From an uncultured Clostridia bacterium (lineage in GTDB: Bacteria > Bacillota > Clostridia > Christensenellales > UBA1242), in contig CANQCE010000111.1 of the NCBI GenBank assembly GCA_947589655.1, positions 1 to 15,628 on the forward strand: 15,628 bases of DNA, read 5' to 3'. Every line of letters begins with the position of its first letter. Position 1 is the stretch's first letter. Positions 12,001-15,628 of this stretch are shown piece after piece. The notes beneath the pieces were generated by a model. The model ran no database searches. It worked only from the letters and a program-made list of their open reading frames with translations, and had not been told where the DNA came from. Made by a program: the position numbers and the translations under genes.

Positions 12001-15000
12001 ATAAAAACAAAGGCAAAAGCACACGCCAAGTTTGTAAATTTTGCGCTCGTTGGTAGCGAGGGCGTAACTGTAATTAACTCCATGCCAGGCTTTACAGTTG
12101 GCGAGCAAGATGGCTACACTGTTCTGACAATTCAAAGCGTTTCAGACAACTTGCAATTACAGGTTTGGTTTAGGGCAGAAAAAGTCAGCCTTGTGCTGGA
12201 TATCTCTGACCTTTCAGACCAAGACAAAGCGGCTGCCATTCTTTCTGACGAAAGATTCGAAAAAGGGACAGACAATTTCACTTGGGAGACAAATTGGTTT
12301 GAACTTGAAAACTTAACCTTTGCAGAAATCCCAACAATTCAACTCCCAGGGCGAACACTGAAAAGATACACCAGAGGGGATGACACCTTTGAACTTGATA
12401 ATTTCACTCAAAAAGTTATGCCAGAAGGCTTTGAATCTAACGAAATTGTGCTGACGCCGGAATTTGAAGCCAACACCATAAGCGTAACATTGGATTATGG
12501 CCATGATGGCATGCGGGATACAATTGAAGTTGTGTTCGGTCAAGCATACAACACGGCAGCAAGCTGGCCAAAAACCGACCCAGTGCGTGAAGGTTACACC
12601 TTTACAGGCTGGTATCTGGATGGGCAAAAAATTGAAGGCACCAGTTTGGTTAAGCAGCCAGATGCACACGTTTTGCTGGCAGAATGGCAGGCAAATGAAC
12701 ACACCATAACCTTTACGCTTAAAAACGCAAAAATATCCACGGCAAATGTTGTCTTTTCTCAGGTTGGAGATGTTGCAACGGCAACGGTGGAATATAACAC
12801 AATGGTTTCCATTACATTCACCGCAAATGATGGTTTCCGCTTTGCTACCGATTGGGGACAGCCATATGCGGACTATGTTCAAGTTGGCGGTGATGGCAGA
12901 ACGGCAACACTTCACATAACAATGCCAGACAACAATTTGGACAACTTTGTTGTGCCTGTTGAAGGATTGCCAAACACGGTGACTTTTGCAGGTGAACACA
13001 TTGGTGTGGTTGAAGTTTTTGATATAACCGAAGAAGAACAAAAAATTGAAGCGAACGACAATCAGTTTACAATCAACTCTGGCAGAAAATTTAGGCTTAA
13101 AGTTCATCCAGAAGTTGGCTATGAAATGAGCCAGACTATATTGGTGAACGGAACACAGATTGAACAGAGCGGTCTGACTTTTACAAAGAGAATTGAAAAC
13201 GAAATTTTAATTCTTGAAATAGACGGTTTGGCACGCAGCATTTCAATCACTTTCTCAACACATTTAAGAGAAAATGAGGTGACAATTTCGTTTGCAACGC
13301 CTTCTGCCGTTGAAAAAATTTATGTTGGGCAGCAGGAATACACCACAACCAATTTGCCAACATTTAAAGTTTTAACCAATAGTCAAGCCACATTTATTGT
13401 TAAATTTAAAGAGGGCAACACATTTGTTTCTTGCAATGCTGAAAATGTGGAGGTGTCAAGCAGGCAAATTATGGAGGGCACATATACAGGCTGCTTTGAA
13501 TTTACAATCACAGCCTCCGCAGACGGCACCGCTACAATTGTTTCAGATATTATGACATTTACAATTAACTTAAAAGTGCTTTCTTACAACCGAGAATTTC
13601 AACTTGATGAGGCTGCGGAAAATAAGTTATACATCTTGGATGGCGGCGAGCAAACTTCGTTCCAAGCAGAATACGGCACTATTGTTGCACTTTTAATGCA
13701 CAATGCACCAAGTTATTTCTTCAGCGGATGGAGTTTGGATGGGCAAAATGTAATTGCCAGCGAGGAACTTGCCGCTGCAGGATTTGAACAGTCAAGCGGA
13801 GTTTGGCAATACAAAATAACAAAAGATGTGGAAATCTATGCAGTATTTTCTGAGTCGGCTTACAACATCACTTTGGCAACCATGGATTATATTTATGTTG
13901 ATAGCACTTTAAGCGAAATTACAAACAATTATGTTCCAATAAATGCAGGGCAGTTCTTTGAAACTGACGGAACAACACCGATTAGCAGATTTGAAATTGT
14001 TTATATGGACAGAAAATCAATCATCTTTGAAGTTCCAACTGGCTACAATTATATTGGTATTGGATATTTAAGGGGCGGAAAATTTGTTGATTTGGTAACA
14101 AAACAAGTTTCAACTGAAAGACAAGTGCTTGTGGAGATTGACACCAGAAACTTTGGGACAGATTTTGTTTCAACAATATATTTGTTGGTTGTCTCACAAA
14201 GTTCAAGGCTGCACGTAAGGAGTATGATAGACTATAACGGAACTTATGCAGAAGACAATTTGGAGGTTGGGGAAATTTCCCTTGTGCAGGCAAATGGCGA
14301 TGCTGCCAACGCGGCAGGTTACATTAACGGCACGCGCGTGCATTATGAGAGTTTGCTTGCAAGTGCAAGAGATTTTGCCGTAATTGCCTACACGAACGAT
14401 GTTGTTTATCTTAAAGTAAGCCCTTGCAGGAAGGGTTATCAGTTTGAAAAGATTGTTGTAAATGACGAAAACTTGCTCAAATGCACTTTGGTGGAAGAAC
14501 TTGAAGAAGGATGGCTTTATAAAATTGAAGGAATAATAGGCGGCCTTGAAGATTTGGAAATCAACGTGCTTTACAAGCCAGATTTGAATGTTATCAACCT
14601 TTCGTTCTTGCATGAGAACTTGCAGGCGGATGGCGGTGCGATTGAAGCATATTGCACGGAACAAAACAGAATTTGGGTTTCTGGCAGTGAACAAACAGGC
14701 GTTTATGTAACAGCGTTTACAGATGTAAGGTTCACAGTTACAGCATATATTCGTGCTGGGTTCTATGTTCAACCAAACAACATTGAAATTTTAGATGAGG
14801 ACAGCATTGTTGTTCTTGGAAGTGTAAACTACTTGCCGCTTTCAATTGAACAAACAGGGTTTACAGGCAAAATAACCTTCCAAGTTTATGGCTTTGAAGA
14901 TTACAACGAAATTAAAATTGTTGTGCACGAGACCAAATACACGGTTGTGTTTAAGGATGGCGCAAATGTGCTTGCAACAGTTAAAAATGTTGGATTTAAC

Positions 15001-15628
15001 ACCGATTTAACAGCACACTTATCTCAAGACAACGCAGAGAATATTGAAAGCGATTTGGGATATGTTGGCGGAATTTTAAACTTGACTAGAAGGTTGGATA
15101 AACATTATTTTGTAGGCTACTTTACATATGAAAATGGCGCGGGTGTTCAATACATAAATTCCAGTGCCAACAGCAATGGCATGGGCAGGCTGAGAAACGG
15201 CACATGGCAAGAAAATGGTTATACTTACAATTCCATTACAGGGTTGTTTGAACTTTCACGCAACGCAGAAATGGATGAAAATGGCAATATAACAATTTCG
15301 CTGTTCCTTTATATGTCTTATTTAAAAACGCGATTCCATTTTCAATTTACGCCAGCAATAAACACAAACATTGGGGCATCAAGCATTGTTAGCGGTGTGG
15401 ATTATTACAACTCTTGGTATTATGATACATCACCAGATTACATAGAGGTGGCGTTTAACACAGATATAAACATCACGGCACCAAAAATTGACGGATACGA
15501 GTTCTATAAATTTGTATTCAGCCAGAAAACTTTGGATGGCACCGAACTTACAGATTGGGAAAGCTTCTCCGAAAGCGTGCCTTGGTCAACCAATGAGGTT
15601 GAACAAGTGGTGGAGGTTACAGTTAAGG
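1..15628 (+). CDS. Giant modular surface protein with InlB B-repeat and YDG/MBG Ig-like modules, partial at both ends
   Basis: Reading codon by codon from base 1 gives 5,209 sense codons without a stop, plus one base of the next codon. The translation is coherent throughout: beta-rich, Thr/Asn/Ser/Asp/Glu/Lys-rich, with about 17 Cys. Family marks are a GLUG-type start, ten or so Listeria-Bacteroides (Flg_new/InlB B-repeat) modules with GYxFxGW and LYAxW cores, and a central array of YDG and MBG Ig-like modules. Such proteins are exported and usually held on the cell surface as adhesins or stalks; that role is inferred here. No signal peptide, LPxTG motif, transmembrane segment or SLH domain is in the window, so these should lie outside it. 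The Met at base 7 is not a credible start: the frame is open before it and only six bases precede it. No frameshift or broken module is seen. The specific ligand is unknown. Confidence 0.96.
13..450 (+). other. GLUG-type beta-helix-like module
   Basis: Residues 5-150. The opening 'GEGTAQNPYIIETAADL' followed by 'LKNDINLTGRTWTPIG', 'GVFDGNGHTISGI' (about residues 74-86) and 'GNVGLFG' (residues 95-101) is the typical sequence of GLUG-motif modules in surface proteins of gut bacteria and in IgA-peptidase-like proteins. A second half-repeat follows with 'GTFVGSVEGDTYLVGC'. These modules often sit near the N-terminus of exported proteins, so the true start may not be far upstream. Three of the protein's few Cys are here (residues 88, 128, 144). 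The binding role is not known. Confidence 0.8.
451..651 (+). other. Linker with Ala/Ser-rich low-complexity stretch
   Basis: Residues 151-217 match no module I recognise. They include a short Ser/Ala-rich run ('NNASSASAASD', bases 595-627) typical of a flexible joint between the GLUG-type module and the first B-repeat. Confidence 0.45.
652..909 (+). other. Listeria-Bacteroides repeat module 1 (divergent)
   Basis: The core 'GHKLSGYTYTKDG' (bases 799-840) and the closing strand 'ITAQWSD' (886-906) are the two hallmarks of the InlB B-repeat fold, with the usual GYxFxGW replaced by GHKLSGY. In the family this small beta module acts as a spacer or adhesion unit outside the cell. Confidence 0.7.
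910..1323 (+). other. Listeria-Bacteroides repeat module 2 with long insert
   Basis: It opens with the strand 'RQIKIIYNQYE' and closes with 'LYAKWTG' (from 1300), a textbook B-repeat ending. The middle is longer than the usual 70 or so residues of the family and carries a Glu/Lys-rich insert (about bases 950-1080). The GYxFxGW core is not conserved; 'DGNFTMEIYQDKEF' occupies that position. Confidence 0.65.
1324..2967 (+). other. Unassigned beta-rich region, probably several divergent modules
   Basis: About 548 residues of alternating hydrophobic, strand-like sequence (for example 'KKFDVSLTIG', 'VFQFEVENSDYY', 'GVKIVVES') without a firm family match. A Gly-x-Tyr strand signature 'KAGQYLVQIFV' (2935-2967) near its end resembles the Ig-like modules further on. 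It is likely to hold four to five divergent B-repeat or Ig-like units, but I cannot place their borders. It has no Cys. Confidence 0.4.
2968..3348 (+). other. Listeria-Bacteroides repeat module 3
   Basis: The opening strand 'VPYTVNFGT', core 'GYVFNGWRLKTEDG' (from 3193) and closing 'LTAYAVYVRE' (from 3319) define a B-repeat. The stretch between opening strand and core is lengthened by an Asn/Gln-rich polar insert (about 3010-3120). Confidence 0.8.
3349..3753 (+). other. Divergent B-repeat-like module
   Basis: Strands such as 'QFVLQTSNGGQV', 'YYFSGFKFVDKDGYEV' and the ending 'TYYIVPILTE' follow the order of divergent InlB B-repeats ('FxGF' in place of 'FxGW'). The placement between two clear B-repeats supports this. 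Confidence 0.5.
3754..4140 (+). other. Listeria-Bacteroides repeat module 4 (divergent)
   Basis: It opens 'KAKIVFHSGTGTNGYGDGN', has 'RTGYTAQNSWGWRT' in the core position and closes 'IHFYRLWKAI' just before the next opening strand. The Gly/Asn-rich loop after the first strand and the closing LW are family-like; the core is expanded. Confidence 0.6.
4141..4428 (+). other. Listeria-Bacteroides repeat module 5 (canonical)
   Basis: Residues 1381-1476. It has the full family order: 'EYTITFSANNG', 'VKIAYDQSF', 'TRDGYNFVGWFD' (W at 4291-4293) and 'LQLYAHWEA' (W at 4411-4413). It is one of the two clearest B-repeats in the window. Confidence 0.93.
4429..4746 (+). other. Listeria-Bacteroides repeat module 6
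   Basis: Directly follows module 5. 'TYQIEINFN', 'YSLKYDQTFSEI', 'RAGFTFDGLYL' (from 4588) and 'LTLYVGWVA' (4714-4740) give the complete family order, with Leu replacing the core Trp. Confidence 0.88.
4747..5121 (+). other. Ig-like module
   Basis: A beta module closing with 'NVGTYSVSFVIKIED' (4996-5040), the NxGxY strand signature shared with the central stalk, followed by 'TYEFVIAVTQAPLDL'. The 'VTQAPL' ending matches the inter-module linkers of MBG arrays. It marks the end of the first B-repeat block. Confidence 0.6.
5122..5520 (+). other. Helical island of about 130 residues
   Basis: Residues 1708-1840 read as alpha-helical, unlike nearly all the rest of the protein. The first half is amphipathic and Glu/Ala/Leu-rich ('LNEATSLQAALTILKAL', 'ASAEEQDAYKFFMTKYYL'). 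The second half is rich in Gln, Tyr and Phe ('FTQYQQEHAQDYQQIL', 'NTNFFTFFNFLDAENYH'). I do not recognise a family. It could be a helical-bundle binding head or a spacer between beta blocks. Confidence 0.6.
5521..6198 (+). other. Unassigned beta-rich region
   Basis: About 226 residues of strand-like sequence: 'LLYVYVLSVEAE', 'YYFVASYSTYVMPQVLTL', 'KVEFEYGQAYSI', 'ANYYINLSLNTSG'. The 'FEYGQAYSI' piece resembles the 'xYGxxY' strand of MBG and B-repeat modules. Probably two modules; family not certain. Confidence 0.4.
6199..6834 (+). other. Divergent B-repeat pair containing GYINGTRV copy 1
   Basis: The first unit carries 'GYINGTRV' (6271-6294) followed by strands 'SKVEIQIGRQVQSVAFSV' and closes near 'VTLQYYAIF'. 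The second unit opens 'LVEVQWDYNFPEEY' and closes with 'LSARWAVNEN' (from 6808), a B-repeat ending. A module with the same octapeptide occurs at 14209-14580, so the first unit has a distant paralogue in this protein. Confidence 0.55.
6835..7176 (+). other. Ig-like module at the start of the stalk
   Basis: Ends in the strand signature 'RDSGTYTLKVEG' (7048-7083) and 'TSCTITFTIQFMG'. Cys at 6922-6924 and 7147-7149 lie 75 residues apart. That is a plausible Ig-type disulfide distance, but a bond is not shown. It opens the run of Ig-like modules that lasts to base 11436. Confidence 0.6.
7177..7485 (+). other. YDG-type Ig-like module a
   Basis: Contains 'EKPYDGQEHRG' (7216-7248), the first-strand signature of YDG/MBG modules, and 'IDAGEYVVKLIIQ' (from 7393), the DxGxY strand. 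It closes in the linker 'VITPKEVDI' (7483-7509). An RGD tripeptide overlaps the first loop (7243-7251). Confidence 0.75.
7243..7251 (+). other. RGD tripeptide 1
   Basis: In-frame Arg-Gly-Asp just after the YDG motif of module a, in what should be the first loop of the fold. RGD can bind integrins when exposed, but a single tripeptide is close to chance in a protein this long. Confidence 0.3.
7486..7812 (+). other. YDG/MBG-type module b
   Basis: Begins with 'ITPKEVDISSSIYKG'; 'ATKTFNTPDPVLEPGLTV' is the YDG-position motif and 'EDLGTYAVYLED' the DxGxY strand (about 7651-7686). 'NKGNYKIVY' matches the 'GNYxI' piece found late in YDG modules. Its final part runs on to the next linker, 'FTITATGRNLEI'. 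Confidence 0.65.
7813..8190 (+). other. MBG-like module c with a helical insert
   Basis: It follows the linker 'ITATGRNLEINL' and ends at 'LQITPKVIKL'. About bases 7945-8100 read as helical ('DIAMKISMFDLAAEVKD', 'ILEILTTHLQKVHAKFAKQ'), an insertion in a fold otherwise made of strands. 'FAGYYNKIVIS' before the linker matches the usual last strand. It is the longest unit of the array (126 residues). Confidence 0.55.
8191..8409 (+). other. YDG-type module d
   Basis: Linker 'ITPKVIKLQAINVDKEFDG' leads directly into the YDG position (here EFDG). 'DGLKVIATYDS', 'GYNLGNYSF' and 'TATISPIEA' follow the YDG order of a 'GD..V' strand, an 'NY' strand and an 'I.P' linker. At 73 residues it is the shortest unit. 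Confidence 0.82.
8410..8712 (+). other. MBG-type module e
   Basis: Linker 'ISPIEAILTLGTQDKEY' followed by 'VYGDVNISDLSQIF', the MBG-type strand and loop. The later strand 'KGEYTVGVSES' (from 8638) is the GxY signature. It follows YDG module d, giving a YDG-MBG pair. Confidence 0.8.
8713..9003 (+). other. Ig-like module f
   Basis: Linker 'FDKFSLNIGVRQVVKHIPE' opens it and 'PIGQYPLVLESDYDNLHGS' (from 8908) is the GxY strand with its following loop. The YDG or YG first-strand motif is not evident. Family membership rests on the linker, spacing (97 residues) and neighbours. Confidence 0.55.
9004..9351 (+). other. YDG-like module g
   Basis: 'VIESNDVLVISIAEE' acts as the linker, 'KQTYNSKEFVL' (from 9064) takes the YDG position and 'ENAGKYLLSLEATD' (from 9259) is the DxGxY strand. 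It ends 'YFFEIEKIVIS', running into the next module. Confidence 0.65.
9352..9588 (+). other. YDG module h (canonical)
   Basis: 'FDKTYDGSADGKSV' (from 9397) is a clean YDG signature. 'GDNASVVGTFRTSNAEND' and 'KTVTLTLSKDEDSKNYQL' follow the known order (GD-x-V strand, T-V strand, NY strand), and 'SISKATVTI' is the exit linker. The filamentous-haemagglutinin-type YDG domain is the family meant. Confidence 0.9.
9589..9885 (+). other. MBG-type module i
   Basis: After linker 'ISKATVTIKL' come 'FKYTYGEISYI' (from 9646), 'SDAGYLLANTYTISVTGS' (from 9778) and 'NSNYEFATDPYTAKIVVDK'. The order YG strand, DAG-Y-x-TY strand, NY-F strand and linker is that of MBG domains. Confidence 0.85.
9886..10179 (+). 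other. MBG-type module j
   Basis: Linker 'IVVDKRDLEIEF', YG motif 'IKVAYGSTEWQKLGV' (from 9940), 'NVGDRTIGFYNV' in the DxG strand position and 'NENYNLKSVTDSVQAFEI' as final strand. The 98-residue length equals that of module i. Two MBG-type units in a row follow YDG module h. Confidence 0.8.
10180..10551 (+). other. Ig-like or B-repeat-like module k
   Basis: Starts with 'ITQSREFVIVLVDNGDKG' and contains 'ITYDGYTYNSISL' (from 10249), which may be a YDG motif. Its later sequence ('KLAFFLQNGEKYAGTI', Ser-rich 'YNSSSSTND') departs from the array. It closes 'SLLVKVLPKEL'. Longer than its neighbours at 124 residues. Confidence 0.5.
10552..10815 (+). other. YDG-type module l
   Basis: Linker 'VLPKELTFKN' begins it. 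The YDG position is degenerate ('FNNADAVYHEDPTEVL'). 'VVAGDNVTLTVELHV', 'YVVKATLEGENASNYTV' and 'GTILKRTITI' match the later YDG strands closely, so the first motif has drifted. Confidence 0.78.
10816..11151 (+). other. MBG-type module m
   Basis: Linker 'ILKRTITIIF', then 'RTYQYGILGS' (from 10852) as the YG motif and 'KVGEYGIVANIGNEENCDF' (from 11035) as the GxY strand. It follows YDG module l, giving another YDG-MBG pair. One lone Cys is at 11083-11085. Confidence 0.78.
11152..11436 (+). other. YDG module n, last of the stalk
   Basis: 'ITISQTTLQPVQ' opens it. 'KKSYDGNYDAEIYDG' (from 11221) contains YDG twice. 'YSKGDEVTLSARYSALQG', 'LVVTFTLDGADAENYKI' and 'GTITAVKVLLEF' are close to the YDG family pattern. 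After it the protein returns to B-repeats. Confidence 0.88.
11437..11862 (+). other. Listeria-Bacteroides repeat module 7 with helical insert
   Basis: The core 'KTGYTFTGWTLNF' (GYTFTGW at 11614-11634) is canonical. The expected closing strand comes late ('EPLYYEKPELKIIF', from 11806). Between them about 55 residues look helical ('TDAQFRILEDLCEQQN', 'ETIQLLSGLLANEG') and hold two Cys 14 residues apart (11689-11691 and 11731-11733). Confidence 0.75.
11863..12183 (+). other. Divergent B-repeat module (bacterial repeat type)
   Basis: 'KKYDITVTITDEQG', 'SVTIKTKAKAHAKFVNFAL', 'DGYTVLTIQSVSDNLQL' and 'VWFRAEK' show the order of divergent InlB B-repeats: a first strand, a 'VTIxxxAxxxxxF' strand, and a closing strand with F/W near the end. 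Confidence 0.6.
12184..12480 (+). other. Listeria-Bacteroides-like module 8 (divergent)
   Basis: Opens 'VSLVLDISDLSDQDKAAAI', has 'EIPTIQLPGRTLKRYTRGDD' where the core normally lies ('LPGRTLKRYT' for 'PGYTFxGW') and closes 'EIVLTPEFEANT'. An RGD tripeptide follows the core (12373-12381). Confidence 0.55.
12373..12381 (+). other. RGD tripeptide 2
   Basis: In-frame Arg-Gly-Asp within B-repeat-like module 8, followed by Asp-Thr. It lies in a polar stretch likely to be a loop. Functional meaning is not established. Confidence 0.3.
12481..12699 (+). other. Listeria-Bacteroides repeat module 9 (canonical)
   Basis: 73 residues in the standard order: 'ISVTLDYGHDG', 'IEVVFGQAYN', 'PVREGYTFTGWYLDGQKI' (W at 12610-12612) and 'VLLAEWQANEHTI' (W at 12685-12687). 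This is the family's normal length and the cleanest B-repeat of the second block. Confidence 0.95.
12700..12966 (+). other. Divergent B-repeat module
   Basis: Continues from module 9 with 'HTITFTLKNAKI', then 'MVSITFTANDGFRFATDWG' and 'RTATLHITMPDNNLDNFVV'. The 'ANDGFRF ... ITMPDNN' order is typical of the bacterial repeat (divergent InlB) family. Confidence 0.75.
12967..13266 (+). other. Divergent B-repeat module
   Basis: 'NTVTFAGEHIGVVEVFDI' opens, 'NSGRKFRLKVHPEVGYEM' gives the 'VxPxxGYE' strand of the bacterial repeat family, 'ILVNGTQIEQSG' the following hairpin and 'ARSISITFSTHL' the exit strand. Confidence 0.75.
13267..13575 (+). other. Divergent B-repeat module with Cys pair
   Basis: Strands 'NEVTISFATPSAVEKIYVG', 'QATFIVKFKEGNTFVSCN' and 'YTGCFEFTITASADGTATI'. 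The two Cys (13432-13434 and 13492-13494) are 20 residues apart on neighbouring predicted strands, so a disulfide is possible. Confidence 0.55.
13576..13857 (+). other. Listeria-Bacteroides repeat module 10
   Basis: 'FQAEYGTIVALLM', core 'APSYFFSGWSLDGQNV' (W at 13729-13731) and closing 'DVEIYAVFSES' (from 13825) give a clear B-repeat, with YFFSGW for GYxFxGW and AVF for AxW. Confidence 0.87.
13858..14208 (+). other. Divergent beta module
   Basis: 'AYNITLATMDYIYVDS' opens as B-repeats here do; 'SIIFEVPTGYNYIGIGYL' resembles a 'VxxxxGYxxxGI' strand pair and 'VSTIYLLVVSQSS' closes. Assigned to the divergent B-repeat group with modest certainty. Confidence 0.5.
14209..14580 (+). other. Divergent module containing GYINGTRV copy 2
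   Basis: 'GYINGTRV' (14317-14340) is identical to the octapeptide at 6271-6294. It is followed by 'DFAVIAYTNDVVYLKVS', 'GYQFEKIVVNDENLL' and 'LEDLEINVLYKPD'. The 'GYQFEKIVVN' hairpin is typical of divergent InlB B-repeats. Cys at 14425-14427 and 14482-14484 are 19 residues apart. Confidence 0.65.
14581..14934 (+). other. Divergent beta module
   Basis: 'LNVINLSFLHENLQADGGA', 'DVRFTVTAYIRAGFYVQPNN' and 'KITFQVYGFEDYNEIKI' follow the divergent B-repeat order ('VTAxIxxGFYV' strand, then a hairpin and exit strand). One Cys at 14653-14655. Confidence 0.6.
14935..15366 (+). other. Listeria-Bacteroides-like module 11 with expanded middle
   Basis: 'KYTVVFKDGANVLATVKN' is a typical opening strand and hairpin. 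'KHYFVGYFTYENG' (from 15100) is the GYxFxGW-position motif with Tyr for Trp. A long Asn/Gly-rich loop follows, and 'RFHFQFTPA' may close the unit. Confidence 0.6.
15367..15628 (+). other. Start of a further module, cut by the window end
   Basis: Residues 5123-5209. 'YIEVAFNTDINITAPKIDG' followed by 'GYEFYKFVFSQKTLDG' fits the divergent B-repeat order ('ITAPxxxGYEFxxF'). The frame is open at the last base, so the module and the protein continue. Confidence 0.55.

Noticed and set aside
12343..12357. LPGRT as a sortase signal
   Set aside because: It lacks the Thr-Gly of LPxTG and is not followed by a hydrophobic segment and a positive tail; the protein continues for more than 1,000 residues.
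12313..13107. Antisense ORF of 264 codons on the minus strand
   Set aside because: It lies wholly opposite the long forward frame. Its translation is rich in Cys, His and Phe with no recognisable domain, as expected for the complement of this codon usage. The forward frame has canonical B-repeat motifs here.
14203..14772. Antisense ORF of 189 codons on the minus strand
   Set aside because: Shadow of the forward frame, which carries the GYINGTRV module here; the antisense translation has no family features.
1..15628. tRNA, rRNA, CRISPR array, insertion sequence, origin or intergenic regulatory sites
   Set aside because: All bases are accounted for by one continuous coding frame. No tandem identical repeats with spacers, inverted terminal repeats or RNA-like folds were noticed. 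Promoter-like A/T stretches inside the frame are expected at this base composition.
1..15628. Alternative genetic code with TGA read as Trp or Gly
   Set aside because: No in-frame TGA, TAA or TAG was found and Trp is encoded by TGG throughout, so no recoding is needed.

Overview
The whole window is the inside of one gene. The forward frame starting at base 1 runs for 5,209 codons with no stop and is still open at base 15628. The window therefore holds a central segment of a giant protein, more than 5,200 residues and above roughly 550 kDa. There is no intergenic DNA, RNA gene, promoter, terminator, mobile element or CRISPR array. Both ends of the gene lie outside, so the start codon, signal peptide and surface anchor are not visible.

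The protein is a modular surface or secreted beta-rich protein. It begins with a GLUG-type module (about residues 5-150). A first block of Listeria-Bacteroides (InlB B-repeat, 'GYxFxGW ... LYAxW') modules follows, mixed with divergent beta modules, to about base 4746. Next come an Ig-like module, a helical island of about 130 residues (5122-5520) and further beta modules. The central part (about 6835-11436) is a tandem Ig-like stalk. In it, YDG-type modules ('KxYDG') tend to be followed by MBG-type modules ('xYG'), joined by short linkers of the 'ITPKxVxL' kind every 73-126 residues. A second block of InlB B-repeats and divergent relatives fills 11437 to the end. The layout is B-repeats, Ig-like stalk, B-repeats.

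The likely source is a low-to-medium G+C (roughly 40% by eye) anaerobic bacterium of the Clostridia type. The support is Lys well above Arg, AGA/AGG used for most Arg, CCA for most Pro, about 17 Cys in 5,209 residues, and a domain mix common in gut Bacillota. This assignment is inference; no taxonomic marker is present. The genetic code is consistent with standard bacterial usage, with no in-frame TGA and Trp encoded by TGG.

The likely role is a very long adhesin or stalk protein on the cell surface, but no ligand or catalytic motif can be proven. Features of interest are the reading frame itself, the YDG/MBG ordering, a domain duplicated about 8 kb apart and recognised by an identical octapeptide, and helical insertions in otherwise all-beta modules. 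Module borders below are approximate and read by eye.
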